Shown here piece after piece: positions 22,406 through 33,815 of a stretch of DNA of 64,000 nt; the stretch's first letter is position 1, and every line of letters begins with the position of its first letter. Position numbers and translations under genes: made by a program. The stretch lies in contig NW_026262712.1 in the NCBI RefSeq assembly GCF_021869535.1, forward strand, positions 49,272,884 to 49,336,883. Reading direction: 5' to 3'. Source of the DNA: Mytilus californianus (lineage: Eukaryota > Mollusca > Bivalvia > Mytilida > Mytilidae). Below the pieces are notes generated by a model. The model saw only the letters and a program-made list of their open reading frames with translations, searched no databases and was not told where the DNA came from.

Positions 22406-22762
22406 AAACCAATGTTATTACATGTTACAGTATCAAACCAATGTTATTACATGTTACAGTATCAAACCAATGTTATTACATGTTACAGTATCAAACCAAT
22501 GTTATTACATGTTACAGTATCAAACCAATGTTATTACATGTAACAGTATCAAACCAATGTTTTTACATGTTACAGTATCAAACCAATGTTATTATATGTA
22601 ACAGTATCAAACCAATGTTATTACATGTAACAGTATCAAACCAATGTTATTACATGTTACAGTATCAAACCAATGTTATTACATGTAACAGTATCAAATC
22701 AATGATATTACATGTTACAGTATCAAACCAATGTTATTATATGTAACAGTAACAAACCAATG
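22406..22762 (+). repeat. 29-bp minisatellite, about 12.3 copies
   Basis: The unit is 'aaaccaatgttattacatg' plus 'ttacagtatc'. Copies differ by single bases, mainly tta/taa at the 'atgttaca'/'atgtaaca' site and one ttttta variant. The unit contains the near-palindrome tgttacatgtaaca in variant copies. Because 29 is not a multiple of 3 while the frame stays open, a 101-codon open frame results; it is not a gene. Confidence 0.95.
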
Positions 22763-22807
22763 CAGACTAGGTTCATGTGGTCTGCTTGTTGTAATAAAAC
22801 TCTAGGG

Positions 22808-25800
22808 TATTTCTTTATGTAAATTTCCTTTAAATATTTTACTCTCTTGCTCTCTGTCATGTTATTTTACATTTTTATAATGATAACAATATACAAGCTT
22901 TTGCTAGTACAAGCAAATAGTATTGAACGCGTATTAATATATGTTATGAAAGTTATTTTTGGTATTCATAATGTAATTCAAGGACACCGCTTTACGCTAA
23001 TTCGTTTTATCATTTTTATTTTCTTCTGTCCTTCACTGTCTTGTTGTATTACGTTATATTTTATGGATTTTGTATTCAAATTGTAAAGATATTTTTTTTT
23101 AAATCTATTTTAATTTTTCTTTGTACTTAATTGTTGGAAAAATCCTATTTCTAAGAAAATTGAATTCATAGTTAAACTGAATCAATTTAAATTGATAAAA
23201 TAGTACTTGGTATAACCCTTCTCAATACGAATCAATGTGACAGCACGGTGTGTGTTATTTATACATGTGCCATAGTTTTCTGTTGCTAGCTTTTCGTCAT
23301 GTTTGTTGACCATTAGCAGTTACAATAATTAATCACACGTATATCACAGATAAACATAGAAAGTTTCTTACTATATATGCATATAAATTGACAAAAAAAC
23401 CTAATTAAAACTGGTTAATTAACACAATATGTTTGTTCTCGAATGGAGGCTCACGTGAAATAGTAGTTTTAAACTAGCAGTCCAATACAATCTATAAATT
23501 ATAACTATTGTATTGAGTGTTCGATTCTACATGGACATTCATACAAAGTTTCCTTAATATGCATGACTAACATTAGTTGTTGAGTCGCCAAATAACACAT
23601 TTGTAACATAGGGCAAACTAATAATATTTTGTATCCGAAATATATATTGATTTTTTATTTGATATTTAATACTCTTTTTTAAACTTTTTTAAAGTGTCCG
23701 TGTACACGTTTGTATATGATATTGATTTTTGTGCACTGTACCGTTTCTCATACCGATCCGACACCTTCGTAAGAATTATAGTTGACTATTGTATATCTAA
23801 TAACCACTAGAAAGTAATTTGGAAGAAATTTGAAATAAACTGTAGCAAAGCATATGATGAAGGCATGACTGAAAAATCCAACAGACATCTGACGTATTTT
23901 AAAAATTTTAAAAAGCAGAAAACCACCTCAAGTATTTCCCCATCTTTTGGTTTATTAAGTAGCCGTCTACGTGTACACGATATTTCATTTTTTGAGTACT
24001 GATACTGATGTTTTATCCCATTAAATTAAAAAGTACACATTAAGATGGTCAAGGTGCATAGAGGCCAGACGAGACGGCGACATCGACCATATCCCGCCAT
24101 TGCTATTTACCACGGTACTTACATTTTAAACAGTTAATGAAACTAAAGACCTTCTCAGTGCCAGAATTGTTTTCCCTATAAGAGATTTTGTGTAAGTTGT
24201 ACATCGCATTATTTGTAATGAATTTTCTTCATCGTTTTAGTTATTTTTCATGTTTATTTTCTAGGTTACCGTGCTCTTTGCCAAATGATTTTGAAAATAG
24301 TCATATAAGCCAATCAAATTATCTATTTTACCTTTCAATGTCTTACAGTGACTTGAGAAATAATATGATGAGGGTAAACATTTGACAAATTTAAAATTGT
24401 AGTAAAATTATGCATACAAGCCTTGGAACATCTTTATGGATAAGATAGGTTTTTGGCGATTTCCTTTTCGTCATTTGAAAAATTGCACTATAACAGATAC
24501 CTACTAAACTATTTAAAATAAACCTTAAATCTGTTCGAGCATTTGTTGCTAAAGTGTTACATATCTGGCCATGCCTTGTAGTAACATTGTAAGAGTTTTT
24601 CTTAACTGTAGCACGGCAAATAAATTTGCGTCATATATCTTAATTTAAAGTGAAAACATTCCAATTTTACAATGTCAAGAAAAAGTCATGCAATTTACGT
24701 TATACAGCTATTTTCTTGTTATTATGTAGGTTTCTAATGCAAAGATTTAATGAATTCTAAGAAATGATGCTTCACTGAAATATTTTTTATTGGGTGCAAG
24801 ATCAAAGCACTGACATAATAGTACAAGTTCGAGCAAAATGAATATGTAAGAACAAAAATCCATAACTAACCAAGTCAAGCTACAGTATACATAACATTTA
24901 TTTGGTGGATAAATGATGATTTGAAATACAGGAAGGAAACTACTACAAGACTTTTATTGAATTAGCTAACTATTTTTAAACCTTGTAAAGTATGTGTCTA
25001 TACTGCAACGTTAGATAAAATGAACAAAGAACAAATGAAAAAAGGAGACGCGTCATGTTGTACAGATTTTTGTAGATAAAATTCAAATGGGTCAGAAATT
25101 TTAAAACTGTTTTTGTAGATATCATGGCAATTAAATTCTGTTAATTTCAATATTTACTAAACTTCAATTTTCAAGTCATCAATTATATTCAAAAGACCAA
25201 GTATTTACCCCCAAAATGCAAAATTTAAACTTTCGTGAAACTTAAGGTCTTTTTAATATCAACAACATGATCATCCGAAAAAGTGATTGTTTTATTTCAA
25301 AATGAGAAATTGGTATACATGTTCATTGTTAAAATCTCGAAGTAAAGCCACTCCCCTTATATTATTTCACACAATGAATATTTTCTATGAGTCTTTAAAT
25401 AATGACTTAAGTTTACATTATTACAGCTTCGTGTGTGCACCTTGAGGTTGTAACAATATTATTGCATATTTCTAATCTTAAAACCAAAGTATTAAAGCCT
25501 AACGGTAGCACAAATGCAATTTTTGAAATATGTTTGCAAATATAAAGTATTTATTTGAAAAAAAATAAAAATGAGGTTCCATTGTGCATTTTGTAGCGCT
25601 GAATAATATAGCAGTTTTAAAAAAATACATAAAAGTTTGAAACAAATAAAATATATTTTTATCTATAGACTAATCAATATTCAACATTGTTCAAATTAAA
25701 GTAGTTTTTAACGACTAACTGGTTTAAAATATATTCGATGAACAAATACAGTAGCGCTTTGTTAAAACAGTTTGCTCTATTAAAATTGCCAACTTCTTCC

Positions 25801-26400
25801 TTTTACTTTGCAGAATTGTCTCAACACTAAAACTGTCTCTAGGGGAAAACCATCAAAGTATTTAGTATAAACGTATCAGGGTCATATTGTATACTAAACA
25901 ATTGCAAAGCTAGAAAAGGTGTCCAAAACAACGTTATCCTGATGTCCTCTTGAGAGAAAGATGGGCAACCAAATTTAAACTTCCAGGATTTAAGAAAACA
26001 GAACTATTCATATAACAAAATACTTATTTTTTAATTTCTTTTTTAGATTATTTTCGTAAACTTTTGTTCTAATTTGCACCAGTTTTGATTGATCTATAGA
26101 AATGTTTAGACAACTTGACTGCCTATATATAGCATATGCCATTGTATTTCTGTAATGTTTACCTTTACGAAAATTCAAGATTTAGTAATAGAAATTTATA
26201 GATTTATTTTGAAATTGGCAGCTGTTGAAAATGACTATCTTAGTAACGCTATAATTCTACAAAATAAAAATAAAAAGATAACGAAGGAGGTTTACAACAC
26301 AATTTGGATGTCGAGGAATGACGATCAATACCATAACTAAAAAAAAACCAACAGTCCACACAATACGTCACAGTTAATTCAGTAAAATGCACAAAAAAAT
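22808..26400. repeat. segmental duplication copy B, holds homeobox pseudogene
   Basis: Partner of 8400-14790 with the same order of anchors. Copy B is shorter. It lacks the RT tail found in A and it lacks the sequence between A positions about 12405 and 14590, which removes two homeobox exons. The duplicated copies lie head to tail about 14 kb apart. Confidence 0.75.
25814..26001 (+). pseudogene. homeobox exon pseudogene, paralogue of 12022-12209
   Basis: It aligns over its whole length with the homeodomain exon at 12022-12209, and both are 188 bp. Conserved runs are 'actaaacaattgcaa', 'ttatcctgatgtc', 'tgagagaaaga' and 'ttaaacttccag'. The acceptor is kept (tttactttgcag). The donor CAG|gta has become CAG|aac, and indels with an in-frame stop break the homeodomain. 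The next exon, with the recognition helix, is absent downstream because 26160 jumps to sequence matching 14600. It cannot make a DNA-binding homeodomain. Confidence 0.85.
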
Positions 26401-26469
26401 GCAAAACACAAACCTTGTGTTATAAATCAAATTTAATCGTTCAGTGTATGTTCACTTGTTTTTGTTAAT

Positions 26470-26878
26470 ATGTCTTATGATTGAGTTAAGCCATTTCAAT
26501 TGATATTTTATAGTGTGTCTTTCTATGTTGTGAGGTTACACTATTGTTTCACGGAGGGTGAAGGTTGGCGCCTATTAAAACGTTTAAACCCGCTGCATTT
26601 GTTTGCACCTGTCCTTCAGGAACCTGATGTTCAGTGGTTGTTGTTTGTTGAAGTGTTTCTCGTTTCTCGTTTTTTTATATAGATTAGACCGTTGGTTTTC
26701 CTGTTTGAATGGTTTTACACTATTCATTTTTGGGGCCCTTTATAGCTTGTTGTTCGGTGTGAGCCAAGGCTCAGTGTTGAAGGCCGTACTTTGACCTATA
26801 ATGGTTTACTTTTACAAATTGTGACTTGGATGGAGAGTTGTCTCGTTGGCACTCATACCACATCTTCTTATATCTATT
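26470..26878 (+). repeat. near full-length mussel repeat, about 410 bp
   Basis: This copy joins parts that are separate elsewhere: the 5' part ('gagttaagccatttcaa', 'cctgtccttcaggaacctg'), the middle ('agaccgttggttttcctg', 'ttacactattcatttttggg') and the 3' part ('tttatagcttgttg' ... 'ccacatcttcttatatctat'). It shows that the several short repeats at 13.6, 21.8, 41.6, 49.8, 51.5 and 62.3 kb are pieces of one family with a fixed 3' end. Confidence 0.7.
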
Positions 26879-28055
26879 TGGCAATGGTTTTGAAACAAAA
26901 TTGAAGAAATTATGCGAGAATTTACAACGACCAAAAAAGAAAATAGCTATGTTAGGTTCAAAACGGGCCATTTTCATTTTTTGTCTGAGTCAGGTACAAA
27001 ACAATTTAACTGTAAAACAAATGAGAGATGGCTGGAAAACTTGGGGCGTTACATTTTTTTTTAAATGACTGTTTACAACTGGTTGATATGCTTCGTATAT
27101 CTGTGTATCTGTACTAATTTTTTTTATCAAAAGAGATACTTAATATTTATTTCAGTCATATGTTTTATCCGCAGTACTTCCTTGTACTGCTTTGTGGACC
27201 AACATCATTTTAAAGTCAAACAAGGTATATGCACAACATGTGATGAAGCTAAACCAGTTTAACGTAGACACTAACCTCCTAATTTGCATTTTAATGAAGT
27301 CTCATGATAAAATGTATGTAAGAACGACTCCAAAATAAGTTATGATATATATAACCCAAACCTATATGTGTGTTGCTTTCATTAATAAAAAAAAAATATA
27401 TGACATTATTAATATTTACAGTTTGCATGTATGCCTTCGACTTACACGTAACAACGGGAATGATAGATAGGGTTATTTTTTTCTATCGAGTTTTCAAATT
27501 GTATATGAAAGATTCAAAGCATGTCAACATATCTTTTTATCGATTTCTCGTACGTTATACAGACAATGACCATGATGATGTGGGATGTGTATTTGTCTTA
27601 ATAAAAATGTACTATTCGGCAGCTGTCTGTTCAATCTGATACCGTAAATTAAAAAATGTAATTACTATGCTCCAGGTATACTATAAACTATAATTAAAAT
27701 AAATATACTACCTTTATCTATAGCACTGATTCCTTGTTTTTTTCCAACAAAAAAGCTCAGCACTTGTTTAAAAATTATTTTGAAACAGTTTACCTTGATA
27801 TAGTATATAAATCTTGAACCAAGCAAGTGTTTATTATTTTCATTTGTTATTTAATTTTCAAATGGTCATGAATCTTTTCTTTCCAGGAAAAACAACAATG
27901 GAATCACTTTAACAAATAAGTCTATCAGTCTGACGTTATCAATCAACTGCAATTCCTTATTAAACTAAGAGCTTTATTGCATGATATATCTGTCAGATAT
28001 ATGTACTAAATAGATGGTTTGTTGATTGCAATACAATGAAATGAAATATATTACA
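26879..28055. other. unassigned intergenic DNA
   Basis: Several open frames of 60-90 codons occur (for example 27370-27639), without motifs or splice context I can defend. Confidence 0.4.
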
Positions 28056-28056
28056 T

Positions 28057-28282
28057 TAGGGAGCTACCATTTGATTTTTATGGGGGAGGGGGCTAGGAGG
28101 AAATTTGAAAAAAAAGGCAGGACAGGAGATTTGAGTTAAAAAAAAAGTCAGGATGAGCAACTTGGCAAAAAAAAAGTCAGGATAAACTAATAAAAAAAGG
28201 CAGGACCGAATAGAGTGAAAAATAAAAACGCAGGACAGAGATTACAACTAGAAAAATAGGCAGGACAAAATTTTTCATCCTA

Positions 28283-28313
<31 letters not shown>

Positions 28314-28339
28314 ATAAAGATCAAATGGTAGCTCCCTTA
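28057..28339. mobile_element. foldback MITE with poly-C tract and internal repeats
   Basis: Terminal inverted repeats: left 'tagggagctaccatttgat', right 'atcaaatggtagctccct'. The left arm is followed by a G-rich run (tgggggagggggct) and the right arm is preceded by 29 consecutive C (28283-28311). Between them are six spaced copies of '(g)gcaggac/gtcagga' each preceded by an A-run. No coding capacity. Confidence 0.75.
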
Positions 28340-28788
28340 GTACATAAAAACAAGTAGATGTGATGTGATTGCCAATACGACAACTATCCACCAGAAACCA
28401 AAAGACGAAGATGTAAAAATACTACAAATCACTGAAAGTCACAATGAGCATGCCCTAAACATGACACCTGTATGAAATAATGTAAAACTTTTATAAGAGA
28501 AAAACAACGACCAGATTTATGTTGAAATCAACAAATGAAAATAAAAAAGGCAGACAGCATAAACGCCAAGTACTGAATTAGCATATAAGCAATGTGGCGG
28601 AGTCAAACATGTTTGTGATGATAATTCATTTTGACCCTTTCTATTGTCAACTCCAAATGAAAATCCTTTAGTTTACAAAACAAAAAGTCATATGCAAGAA
28701 GCTAATTTAACTAAGGGAAGTAATTGAGATAATTTTATACACATAATGTGTGTTGTGTCCGTGATACTTATATTAAAGATATACTTAT
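28340..28788. other. unassigned, includes small repeat piece
   Basis: 28565-28630 on the minus strand resembles the 'caaacatg.ttgac.ccgccacatt' block of the 410-bp mussel repeat. The rest is unassigned. Confidence 0.4.
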
Positions 28789-28880
28789 ATTGAAGACCCA
28801 TTGGTGGCCTTCGGCTGTTGTCTGCTCTATGGTCGGGTTGTTGTCTCTTTGACACATTCCCCATTTCCAGTCTTAATTTT
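28789..28880 (+). mobile_element. short solo 3' tail of the RT retrotransposon
   Basis: It runs from 'attgaagacccattggtgg' to 'tcttaatttt'. Only the last 90 bases of the tail are present. Confidence 0.75.
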
Positions 28881-30967
28881 AAGTGTTTTTTTAGATTCAT
28901 TTTATGTTTTCAGTGGATTGTTTATTCTGAACTAGTGAACACATTGATACAATGAGTGCCTTTACAAACTCTAGGGTTCTTCGGAAACAAAAGTTCTTAT
29001 GAGTTTTATCCTTGCACATCTTTAAAAACATGTTCAAAATCCAGAATGTCGTTACTGTTTGTCGCTTTCTTCTTATCCATTATTTTTTTTTCAAAAACAG
29101 AATTCATTATTCATGTAAACTTATTCTTACTCTGGCCGATAAATCAATTATTGAAACAGAAGATATTTTTGTTATAATTTGTTTTTAACCCGTGTATCCT
29201 GTTTTATTTGAATTTGGCAATATTCAAACATTATGTTTGCTTCACAATCAATTTAACTTTGTCGCCTTGTCGTAATAAAAAAATACGTTTTCTTGTATTT
29301 TTATAAATCATTTTTTTTTTTTAATATTTAGCCTACTATTCCTAATACGAATTAAAAGCAAATGTTTCAAACTCATTTACAACAATGAATTACAAATAAA
29401 ATTAATACCTGTGAGCATATTTTAACAAGATGCATCAGGTATTGCAGTTCAATTCATTTTCATTGCAAGTAATTCCATTAAGGTAGCGACCAAGTAACCA
29501 AAAGTCATAATATTTCCGTAAATGTTTTTAAAAAATTGGCTGCCTGCACTGTTGAAAATAATAAAGGCGTACTTAAAGAACGAATGACATATCATTTTTA
29601 GATCAACGGCGCGTGATTGAAAAACCGCACAAATTCAAAGGTTTTAGAGAATGGCAACTATTTTTCACTTTTTTTTAATTGTACATTTAAAAAGGAATCT
29701 CTATTAAGTAATTTTTGCTACAAATTGCAAAACAATAAATAGATAAATAAGGTTTTCGACATCGAGAATCTTTTATATTCTAGTTACATGCCATAGAATA
29801 AGACATAAGAACATACAAAAGATGATTTTCCGCCTACGAAATATTAATTGCTTTTGTTGCTAGGCCGGCTTATTTCACGTGGGAAAATTTATTTTCGATT
29901 TTGTAAACAATTATTTCATGCATTTTGATGGGTAGAATATCCTCATTCATCCTATCATGAGCTCTTATGATTTTTAGTTCTCAAAAAGAAACATGATTTA
30001 TTCATTAGTTTTTAGTAACTGCTCTTAGATCGGTGCACCTAAACCCTGGGTCATTTTTTAGTTTCAACAATAGGTCTTTTGAATTGATATATGTTTTAGC
30101 TAAAGCAATATAATAACAAAAGTTATTTCAAACAAATTTATGTTTTGGTAGCTTATATGAATTACGAGAAGACATCTTTTGTACGGAAAATGATGCATTT
30201 CAACCTTTTCGTGTTACTTTTAAATATGTTTAAAGAATGTGACTACCATAAAGATGCAAATAGCAATAGTGTGTATCACTTCATCTTACATTAATTAGTC
30301 CCGTTTGTCCATTGCGCTGAAAGGTCTGTCTGTATACATTCATTCAATTATTGATACTTGAACTTGTTACGACTAATTGTAACTTTCATTGTTTATTTTC
30401 GGTAAATTATTTATTGTTGAGAACAGTGAGTGGCGTATTAATTTAGAACGTACTGAACTGTGATATTTCCGGTTTTATTGTCTTCCGGGATTTCTAATAA
30501 CTCAGATTACAAAATGGGTTTACATCTTACCAGCAAACCATAGGTTGATTAAGCCAATTCTATATTCAAAAAATATTAGTGTAAAACTATCAGTATTAAC
30601 TTATTGTGACCCTTTTATGATGTTTTGTATATATTTTTTTATTAACTTTATTGATTTATAATTCATGTTTATTATTGTATATTTACCTCATGTAACACAT
30701 ATTTGGTACAAATCAGTTCTATCTTGAATGCTGCTACATAAAAATTGAAAATTCACTATAGAAAGTCATTTCATTTAAAGCCTAGACTTGTCGATGTCCT
30801 GATGTACGGCCAGGAATGAAGGAGACCTATAGCTGTTTCCTTCGTATCCTTTATTTCATATTCAGTGGTTATGCGACGTCAACATGGTAAAAAGAAACAC
30901 ACCAGTTTTTAGTAAAAGGACATCAACATGTCTTACTCTGCTTCAAGACATGAATCTTTCTATCTTT
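28881..30967. other. unassigned intergenic DNA
   Basis: About 2 kb of AT-rich sequence in which I recognise no gene or repeat. The open frame at 28956-29177 is not supported. Confidence 0.4.
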
Positions 30968-30968
30968 G

Positions 30969-31181
30969 ATACTGTAAATTCAGAAATTATTGCGAGGTTT
31001 TTATTAATTCGAATAATACGTCTCTGTGAGTATTGCAATAATAAGAACTCTTATTTTGATATCAGATACATATATCTGTATGCAGATTTTCCTGAAATCG
31101 CAATAATTAATCTCGCATTGTTGTCCATTTTTTAAAAATCGCAATAATAAATGCACGCAATAAAATCTGAATTTACAGTAT
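30969..31181. mobile_element. MITE, ACTGTAAATTCA ends
   Basis: Left end 'atactgtaaattcagaaat', right end 'atctgaatttacagtat'. The interior has alternating 'ttgcgagg', 'attgcaataataa' and 'tcgcaataat' words in both orientations. The 83-codon open frame at 30884-31135 overlaps this element and is not a gene. Confidence 0.75.
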
Positions 31182-31290
31182 ACTCTACATTTTTGTAAAA
31201 TTTTCCCAAATGCATGGACTGATCAAATTTCTTTGGTTACATCCATCGTCTTTTTATTATGTTGTGTATGACATCTAAGCCGTTTCACTA

Positions 31291-33815
31291 TACTGTAAAT
31301 CAACACGTTTTTCTTGTTTGAGAAATATCCGAAAACTTTCGCTCGGTCGGAAAAATTAAGAAAATAAAATGAACAGATTTTTGAAAAATGTTCCCGTTCT
31401 GCATGGACTCCTAAAGTTTGATATTACAACTACATTTAGTTCATATCCTTCCCTAAATGTGCTGACATAACAATGGATGTGAGTATTTGTAATTCTATCT
31501 ACTGGACATATGTACAGTTTTTCGTGATTTAAAAGTTTTTGTGAAGATTATCTATTTTTGCTGGAATTTACCATATTAACCATAATCTAACTTTACATAA
31601 ACGTATTTAAAATTTATGAATCAAATACGATTATGTTTGCTGTCATAATCTGAAATCATGATTTTCTAAAACGGGTAACCATCGTGCTGAGGAAATCTCT
31701 TAACATCTATGTTAAGGATTGGATCAGATCAAAGTATTTGAAATCTGTCTAACAGATATATGGAATTTTAGCTAGGTCATTGCTACAGCTTCTGAAGTTC
31801 TTATTTGAGAGTATTAGAAACGGGTGAAATGCGATAATTTGCAAGCATTTTCTCTGTTACTTCAGAAGCTGTAGCATTGCTGGTGAAAGAATTTGGCAAA
31901 CACATAAAATTGAGAATGGAAATGGGGTGTATATTTTTATTATGTCAGGTCCCTGTTAAACTTATGAATTCATACAAAATCTCTTCTTGAGATTTTTGCC
32001 ATGGCGTTGTCAGTTTATTTTCGACTAATGAGTTTGAATGTCCTTTTGGTATATTTTGCCTCTCTTTTAAAAAATATCTATTGTATACGAATTTGGTTTA
32101 ATAAACTTACCATGAAATTTATATTTATATATAGAATACAAACTGATTAGCAAGCAGTGTCTTTATTGTAGGGAGGATAAAAAAACAAATTACACAAATA
32201 CAGCATATTTATAATCTGTAAGGATCCTTCCATCAATTTGTGTAAACACTGCGATCAGAGAAAAAAAATGAACTGTTTACATTTACACTGTTCTACTTGT
32301 AACATACATGAATACAGGTAGTTATTCTATGCCAAAACTTTGTCAGAATGCAGATCATGCAAGTTAAACTTTACAAATATAGACTTAGATGACCTATCTG
32401 CAAAGTATACAATCGATTTCTATGAAGCTCCTTTGTAGAGAGTCCAACTTGTCTTAATATTGCAAAGAGAGGCGAAAGATATCAAAGGGACATTCAAATT
32501 CATCAGTCAAAAATAAACTTACAACGCCATGGCAAAAAAAAAGAAAAAGACCAAAAGACAAACAACCGTATACAAAAAAAAGTAAAATAACAAAACACCG
32601 AACTCCAAGGGAAATTCAAAATGGAAAGTCCTTTATGAAATGGAAAAATCAAAAGCTCATACACATCTAACGAATGGAAAACAAAACACAACATAGAAAA
32701 CTTAAGACTGAGCGACACGAACCCCACAAAACAAAACCGGCGTGATCTCAGGTGCTCCGGTAGGGTAAGCAGATCCTGCTCTACATATGTAAAATGTTTA
32801 TTTACATTTAATTTGTCATAGGAATAAACTGATTTGATGCTTATGCAATCTATGCTTAAAGTAATTCCAGTAGAAACTGGTTATTGATAATTATTGACAA
32901 AAATAATTTAGCTTTATTTGAAGCATTTTACTCTTCTCATTTAACTTTGTTTGCAGCATTAAGTATGATTTTGTTTTCATTTTTTACTTTATTTGAAGCA
33001 TTTATCTTTTCTTTTAAGTTCCTTGTTTCTCCAAAATACAGAAATTCCTCTCTTAACTTCTTATAATTACGAGGAACATGAATTTCAATCTAACAAATTC
33101 TGTTTTGACAGCCTTAATCATTAAAAGTTAATGCCATTGGATTTTTATATTTTCACTATTTGTTTCATTCAATGAAGTCATCTATCCCTTCGAATTTTTT
33201 CACTTTTTGCTTTTATGGGTCCATTGTTGTTTTTTATATGGTGTAGGTTTTGCTCATCTTTAGCCGTACGGTGACCGGTATTTGTTTACACCCGCGGTCT
33301 TTGTTCTATGGTGGACCTTTCTTATTGCATACTCTGGAAATAAATTTGATGTAAATATGAATATGAATACATTGAAGACCCATTGGTTGCCTTCGGCTGT
33401 TGTCTGCTCTATGGTCGGTTTGTTGTCTCTTTGACACATTCCCCATTTCCATTCTCAATTTTATGAGTATATCATCCGAAATAGAGCTTTAAAGAAAGTT
33501 GGTCCGTATTTTTCATCATAGAACCGGACCTGAACTTTTCATGTCCTGCTCTAGATCTGTCAAAGAGGGACAGAAAACGCAAAGCCAAATCAAAAACAAA
33601 ACAAAACCAGATAATATTATGTAATTGTTTTTTTTTTATGAAAGTATGTGTAAAACAGTCTGCATCATGCTATGTTGATTGCCTTGTCTGCTCGGAACAA
33701 ATTCACCTATCTGAAGTGATTGATTCAAATAGCTTGTGTTTCTAAATTGCAGGTTAAATAGTAGCAATATGGAACCTGATAAATGGAAATTTCTATAAAA
33801 AAAATGTGCATATTT
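31291..33815. repeat. 2525-bp tandem duplication, unit 1
   Basis: Unit 2 follows immediately at 33816-36340 in direct orientation. By eye the only difference is 32890 a versus 35415 t. The unit holds a '+'/'-' pair of 'gccatgg' repeats (31990-32075 and 32465-32535), a 'PGTY'-type repeat (minus, 32580-32760), an RT tail (33370-33463), and a perfect 17-bp inverted repeat 'gctacagcttctgaagt' at 31783 and 31860. Its open frames are repeat-derived. Confidence 0.95.
33370..33463 (+). mobile_element. short solo 3' tail of the RT retrotransposon
   Basis: It runs from 'attgaagacccattggttgc' to 'ctcaatttta'. It starts at the same tail position as the copy at 28789. Confidence 0.75.

Noticed and set aside
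22441..22746. 101-codon open frame on the + strand
   Set aside because: It is the 29-bp minisatellite read through in rotating frames.
28283..28311. Poly-C run as an assembly gap or error
   Set aside because: It sits where the MITE's C-rich inner arm is expected opposite a G-rich arm, so it is probably real, although its length may be misread.
32503..32727. Identical 74-codon minus-strand open frames here and at 35028-35252
   Set aside because: Both lie in a dispersed mussel repeat inside the 2525-bp tandem unit; sequence identity comes from the duplication, not from protein constraint.
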